Source: Microcoleus vaginatus_C (GTDB lineage: Bacteria; Cyanobacteriota; Cyanobacteriia; Cyanobacteriales; Microcoleaceae). From it: a DNA stretch of 64,000 bases. The notes beneath the pieces were generated by a model. It was not told the DNA's origin. It did no database searches and saw only the letters and a program-made list of their open reading frames with translations. The translations under genes were made by a program, and so were the position numbers. The stretch is from NCBI GenBank assembly GCA_040004035.1, contig JAMPLN010000029.1; one strand, 5' to 3'. Each line of letters starts with the position of its first letter. The first letter of the stretch is position 1. Shown here in pieces: positions 60,596 through 64,000 of this stretch.

Positions 60596-60750
60596 AGGTT
60601 GTGTACTGACGTGTCGGAATAAATCAACAGACTACGAATATACAACAGGATTCAGATTTAGGGTAAAAGGTTAATATATTTGACAATTTGCACTAGATAT
60701 GGGGCACAGAACTGTACAAGCTCGATCGGGCGAGATCCTCAAAACTTGAC
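60596..60750. promoter_or_regulatory. nrdJ upstream region
   Basis: AT-rich. No cobalamin riboswitch conserved box could be seen. Promoter not assigned. Confidence 0.35.
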
Positions 60751-60781
60751 AAAAAAACCCGATTTCTTCCTGAAACCGGGT
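60751..60781 (-). terminator. Intrinsic terminator of the 60804 gene
   Basis: On the minus strand ACCCGGTTTC-AGGAA-GAAATCGGGT runs into seven T. It lies 22 bases after the stop at 60804. Confidence 0.9.
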
Positions 60782-60803
60782 GAATAGCAAATCTTGTCAA
60801 TTG

Positions 60804-61091
60804 TCAATCCTTTGTCAATAAAAACTCAATATTGGGTAACAGCGGGTCTTGAACAACCCCCACACCGTTAAAGCCCCAACGTTCGAGTAGCTTTTTCACC
60901 TGAGAACCGGAAATCGATTCTACTCCGAATCGATCGGCAACATCAGCAGCGTGGGCATTCAGATAGCTCAAAGCGTCATAGTCTTCGCGAAACATCAGCA
61001 GGTAACTCACTGCCGCATCGGGATTGGGATTGGCACAGAGATATTTGCCGTCACTGCGGGAACGTAGCAAGTAAAAAACTTGAGATAACAT
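60804..61091 (-). CDS. Conserved hypothetical protein
   Basis: 95 residues: MLSQVFYLLRSRSDGKYLCA, YLLMFREDYDALSYLNAHAA and VKKLLERWGFNGVGVVQDPL. I recognise this only as a small cyanobacterial conserved type; no domain can be named. It has its own strong terminator, which supports it as a real gene. Gap of 160 bases to the RTX/DUF4394 gene on the same strand. Confidence 0.75.
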   Translation of the reverse strand: MLSQVFYLLRSRSDGKYLCANPNPDAAVSYLLMFREDYDALSYLNAHAADVADRFGVESISGSQVKKLLERWGFNGVGVVQDPLLPNIEFLLTKD

Positions 61092-61254
61092 ATTATCTTG
61101 GTTAGCAAAATAATATGTTACCTCAAATTGGTAATTAGGAATTGCCCAAACGATTTTAGACTGACAATTTCAGATTGTATAAAAGTTGAGTTTTTTTCAA
61201 CTTTCTACCTCAAAAGTACATAATTGATGCCTAAAATCGCTGGGAATCTAGCAG

Positions 61255-63417
61255 TTAAATCAAAGTCAGTGCTAAACCTTTAATCCCTCGCCCGTCACCA
61301 ATTTGACCGACAATCGAAGCTTGACCAGTCGTCAAATTGATATTGTATAGACTCGAAACTCCGCCAACCTCGATCGCAGCCAAAGCCGTCTCGTTACCGC
61401 CAACACTCCTGACATCAAAGCCGAGAACAGTACCAGCATCAATTCCCAAAGATCCGATCGTATTCAACACCCCATTATTCGGTGGATCTTGTCGCACCAA
61501 AATGTCTAAATTGGTGTCAATTGCAAATAGCGTTGTCGAAGCTGCCCCTGCAAGGTTATTCACATAGGCAGCAGCAGCAGCCGCGCCGGGATTGCCAAAA
61601 TTGCGATCGCCCGCAGCATAAGCCAAATTCCCGTCGAGTTGAACTCCCCCCGTCAACGTGTCAACATCGACAATTGCCCCCGTATCCGGGTTGAGGCGGG
61701 CGTTTTGACCGGCTTGATTGACAAACCGAATTCGATCGACTGTCGGATTGAAATCAAAACCCGCAGCCCCCGGAGTTAGGGGAACAGCAAACTGTCCGCT
61801 ACCGACTGGACTTGCTTGCCCAGTAACGGGATTGATCGCGTACAAGCGATTGCTAGAACCCACACCGTATAGCACACCGTTAGCGGGGCGAAAATCAATT
61901 CCCAGCAAACTTTCTCCCGGCTGCAACCCTGTAACTGCCACGTCGCTGAGAATCGCCCGCGGTGCCGCCTCGTTAAAACCAACAATTGTTTCAGCGCCAT
62001 TTCTGACAGTTAAGGCGTAAGCTGTAGGCAAAGGCAAAGCCAAACCGTTAATCTGTCTCCCGTCGGCAATTTGACCGACAAAGGAAGCTTGACCGCTACT
62101 TAAATTGATATTGTACAAGCCGGAAACGCCACCAACTTCCAGCGCCGCCACTGCCACCTCGCGGCCGCCAATACTCCTGACATCAAAGCCGAGAACGCTA
62201 GTAGCATCAACTCCCAAAGATCCGATCGTATTCAACCCTCCATTATTCGGCGGATCTTGTCGCACCAAAACATCCAAATCGCTGTCAATTACAAACAGCG
62301 TTGTCGAAGTTGCCCCTGCAAAGTTGTTCACATACGCAGCCCCAGCAGCCGCTGGATTTGACCCAAAATTGCGATCGCCCGCAACATAAGCTAAATTCCC
62401 GTCGAGTTGAATTCCCCCCGCCAGCGTGTCAAAATCCACAAGTGCCCCGGTATCCGGGTTGAGGCGGGCGTTTTGATCGGCTTCATTGACAAACCGAATT
62501 CGATCGACTGTCGGATTGAAATCAAAACCCACAGCCCCCGGAGTTAGGGGAACAGCAAACTCCCCGTTACCGACTGGACTTGCTTCCCCAGTCATCGGAT
62601 TGACAGTATACAAGCGATTGCTAGAACCCACACCGTAAAGCAAACCGTTAGCGGGGCGATAATCAATTCCCAGCAAACTTTCTCCCGCTTGCAATCCAGT
62701 CACGGGCAAATCTGAGATCACACTTCCCGGATTGGAAAGACTAAAACCGACAATCCGATTAGCAGGAGTTAAAGCATAAGCCGTTGTCCGCGCTGGAGGC
62801 GGGGGATTGGGAACAACGCTGCCAATATTATTAGTGAAACTTGCCTGGTTAATCGCACTTTGTCTCACCCCTCTGAGAGTAGCGAAAAATTCTCCTGTTA
62901 CGCGGTCTTGAATAACAGTATCGTTTCCAGCTTCCAGAATATTTAAGTCGCTAAAACTGACACCTTCGCCCAAACCGATTAAATCTGTACCTGGTACAAA
63001 ATCGGCGATCGCGTCCGCATTTGCCAAACTAACACCGCCGCTGGTACGGAAAGGGTCAGCCTCAGCGTAGCGCCTCAAAACAAATACGTCGGCCCCGTCT
63101 CCGCCTATCAGGATGTCAGTATCTCGATCGCCCGACAAAACATCATTGCCGGAGTTTCCCGATATGGAATCGCTGCCTTTTCCGCCCACTAAAAAATCGT
63201 TACCTTCTCCGCCGTTAATAGTGTCGTTCTCTAAATCTCCAAAAAGCGAGTCTTGACCCGAATTGCCCTCTATTAAATCGCTTTGCTTACCTCCATAAAT
63301 GCTGTCATTACCGGAATTACCGGCAATGGTGTCATTGCCCATCAAACCAAAAATCAGGTCATCTTCTGGAGTTCCTGCTAGCAAGTCTGCTTGGGCGGTG
63401 CCTCTAATTTCTGCCAT
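61255..63417 (-). CDS. RTX repeat protein with two DUF4394 domains
   Basis: 720 residues. Residues 10-110 hold RTX nonapeptides (GLMGNDTIAGNSGNDSIYGG and so on), followed by DAIADFVPGTDLIGLGEG. After a Pro-rich linker (VVPNPPPPART) come two near-identical DUF4394 domains, about 215-465 and 470-718, each with GIDYRPANGLLYGVGSSNRL-type and FDFNPTVDRIRFVNEADQNA-type blocks. Probably exported and calcium-binding; role unknown. It has an ATG start at 63417. The copies share long identical DNA blocks, so the domain was duplicated recently or is kept alike by gene conversion. Confidence 0.9.
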   Translation of the reverse strand: MAEIRGTAQADLLAGTPEDDLIFGLMGNDTIAGNSGNDSIYGGKQSDLIEGNSGQDSLFGDLENDTINGGEGNDFLVGGKGSDSISGNSGNDVLSGDRDTDILIGGDGADVFVLRRYAEADPFRTSGGVSLANADAIADFVPGTDLIGLGEGVSFSDLNILEAGNDTVIQDRVTGEFFATLRGVRQSAINQASFTNNIGSVVPNPPPPARTTAYALTPANRIVGFSLSNPGSVISDLPVTGLQAGESLLGIDYRPANGLLYGVGSSNRLYTVNPMTGEASPVGNGEFAVPLTPGAVGFDFNPTVDRIRFVNEADQNARLNPDTGALVDFDTLAGGIQLDGNLAYVAGDRNFGSNPAAAGAAYVNNFAGATSTTLFVIDSDLDVLVRQDPPNNGGLNTIGSLGVDATSVLGFDVRSIGGREVAVAALEVGGVSGLYNINLSSGQASFVGQIADGRQINGLALPLPTAYALTVRNGAETIVGFNEAAPRAILSDVAVTGLQPGESLLGIDFRPANGVLYGVGSSNRLYAINPVTGQASPVGSGQFAVPLTPGAAGFDFNPTVDRIRFVNQAGQNARLNPDTGAIVDVDTLTGGVQLDGNLAYAAGDRNFGNPGAAAAAAYVNNLAGAASTTLFAIDTNLDILVRQDPPNNGVLNTIGSLGIDAGTVLGFDVRSVGGNETALAAIEVGGVSSLYNINLTTGQASIVGQIGDGRGIKGLALTLI

Positions 63418-64000
63418 CCTCTAATCACCCTCTAAATTTGATACTTCTGTTGCCTAACGGCGGTGGTATTCTCAGTCAAAATATCACAAATTGGCACTTT
63501 TAGGATAGTTTTTCTTATTTTCGGCTGTAGGGGTGGCTTGCCATACAAGTATTACAGGCAGAGCAAATGATATATAAACCCCCCCCGGATTCAAATAAAC
63601 CCACTCCTAAATACAGATCACTTAGCCGTATTTTATAGTTGGCTGTGTAGCCAAGGGCGATCGCAGCTCAACTGCAAACAGGCAAGCTGAAATTTTTAGC
63701 GGTGCGAACCTATGAAATTTTGTACTGCGTTCATTAGTAATATACGCTGACTCTATAATTTTGGATCTGTACAGTCAGAATTTTTTTTTCAACTTTAATC
63801 TTAAAGCCTGCCAAGGGGGGCTTTGTGTGTGTAGCGGCGACCACCATCGCTCAATATAAAGTGGATAATAACTGCGGAATTTACTTAACTGGAGTTTAGA
63901 CTAAAAAACGATCGCATCTAAAAGTAGTTGCCTTTGGATAGAAGGCAAGCTGTTACTCAAAAACTCAAGAGGGCTCAGATTAAATAGCTAATCTTGAAGA
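63418..64000. other. Intergenic region at the right edge
   Basis: 583 bases with no recognisable gene, RNA or repeat copy. A few HIP1-like GCGATCG sites, a CCCCCCCC run near 63580 and a T-run near 63783 are all I see. Confidence 0.45.

Noticed and set aside
60596..60804. Cobalamin riboswitch for the B12-dependent reductase
   Set aside because: The conserved B12-box was not found, and the space is partly taken by a terminator.
63418..64000. Hidden tRNA or small RNA at the right edge
   Set aside because: No T-loop motif (GGTTCRANNCC) or cloverleaf could be seen on either strand.

Overview
The window looks like a chromosomal segment of a filamentous, non-heterocystous cyanobacterium of the Microcoleus/Oscillatoria kind. 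The evidence is the many GCGATCGC-type (HIP1) palindromes, heptanucleotide short tandem repeats, a ferrochelatase with a C-terminal chlorophyll-binding-like domain, a PyrF-PyrE fusion, a B12-dependent ribonucleotide reductase carrying an intein and an intron, several Uma2-family nucleases, and DUF4336, GDYXXLXY/DUF2157 and DUF4126 proteins. The genus is an inference; no rRNA or tRNA gene was seen.

Layout, left to right. 1-6.6 kb: the 5' end of a glutamate synthase gene (minus), a Fic-like remnant, a cupin, an IscA-type Fe-S protein, a Uma2 nuclease, a glycosyltransferase, a PatA-like regulator, yidD and truB. 6.9-18.8 kb: an RTX protein, then a nitrogen-scavenging cluster with allophanate hydrolase on the minus strand and, on the plus strand, a guanidine-I (ykkC) riboswitch followed by a lipoprotein/permease/ATPase ABC transporter, two DUF1989 proteins (carboxyguanidine deiminase subunits) and a biotin-dependent 'urea carboxylase' of 1204 residues. 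Together these form a guanidine import and degradation route: guanidine to carboxyguanidine to allophanate to ammonia and CO2. 19-36 kb: mixed metabolic genes (glutamine amidotransferase, SNase-like nuclease, ACP phosphodiesterase, acs, galT, acetamidase/formamidase, metallophosphoesterase, leuB) among many small repeats, MITE-like elements and gene remnants.

36-46 kb: gdhA with a perfect 42-bp palindrome at its 3' end, DUF4126, hemH, a frameshifted methyltransferase pseudogene and a GDYXXLXY/DUF2157 membrane pair. 46-54 kb: an accessory region with a degraded two-repeat CRISPR fragment broken by a MITE, a solitary tnpB, a receiver-only response regulator with a histidine kinase, and an uninterrupted CRISPR array of 44 repeats and 43 spacers. 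The array is transcribed, by repeat orientation, on the minus strand, and no cas gene is in view. 54-64 kb: DUF547, a broken pentapeptide-repeat gene, pyrF-pyrE, and nrdJ. The nrdJ gene is split by a 407-residue LAGLIDADG intein and by a 253-nt intron with group I-type splice sites that falls inside the NPCGE active-site motif. The window ends with a small conserved hypothetical gene and an RTX/DUF4394 secreted protein.

The items most worth following are the guanidine cluster with its riboswitch, the nrdJ intron within the catalytic motif, and the TnpB/two-component block lying between two CRISPR fragments.
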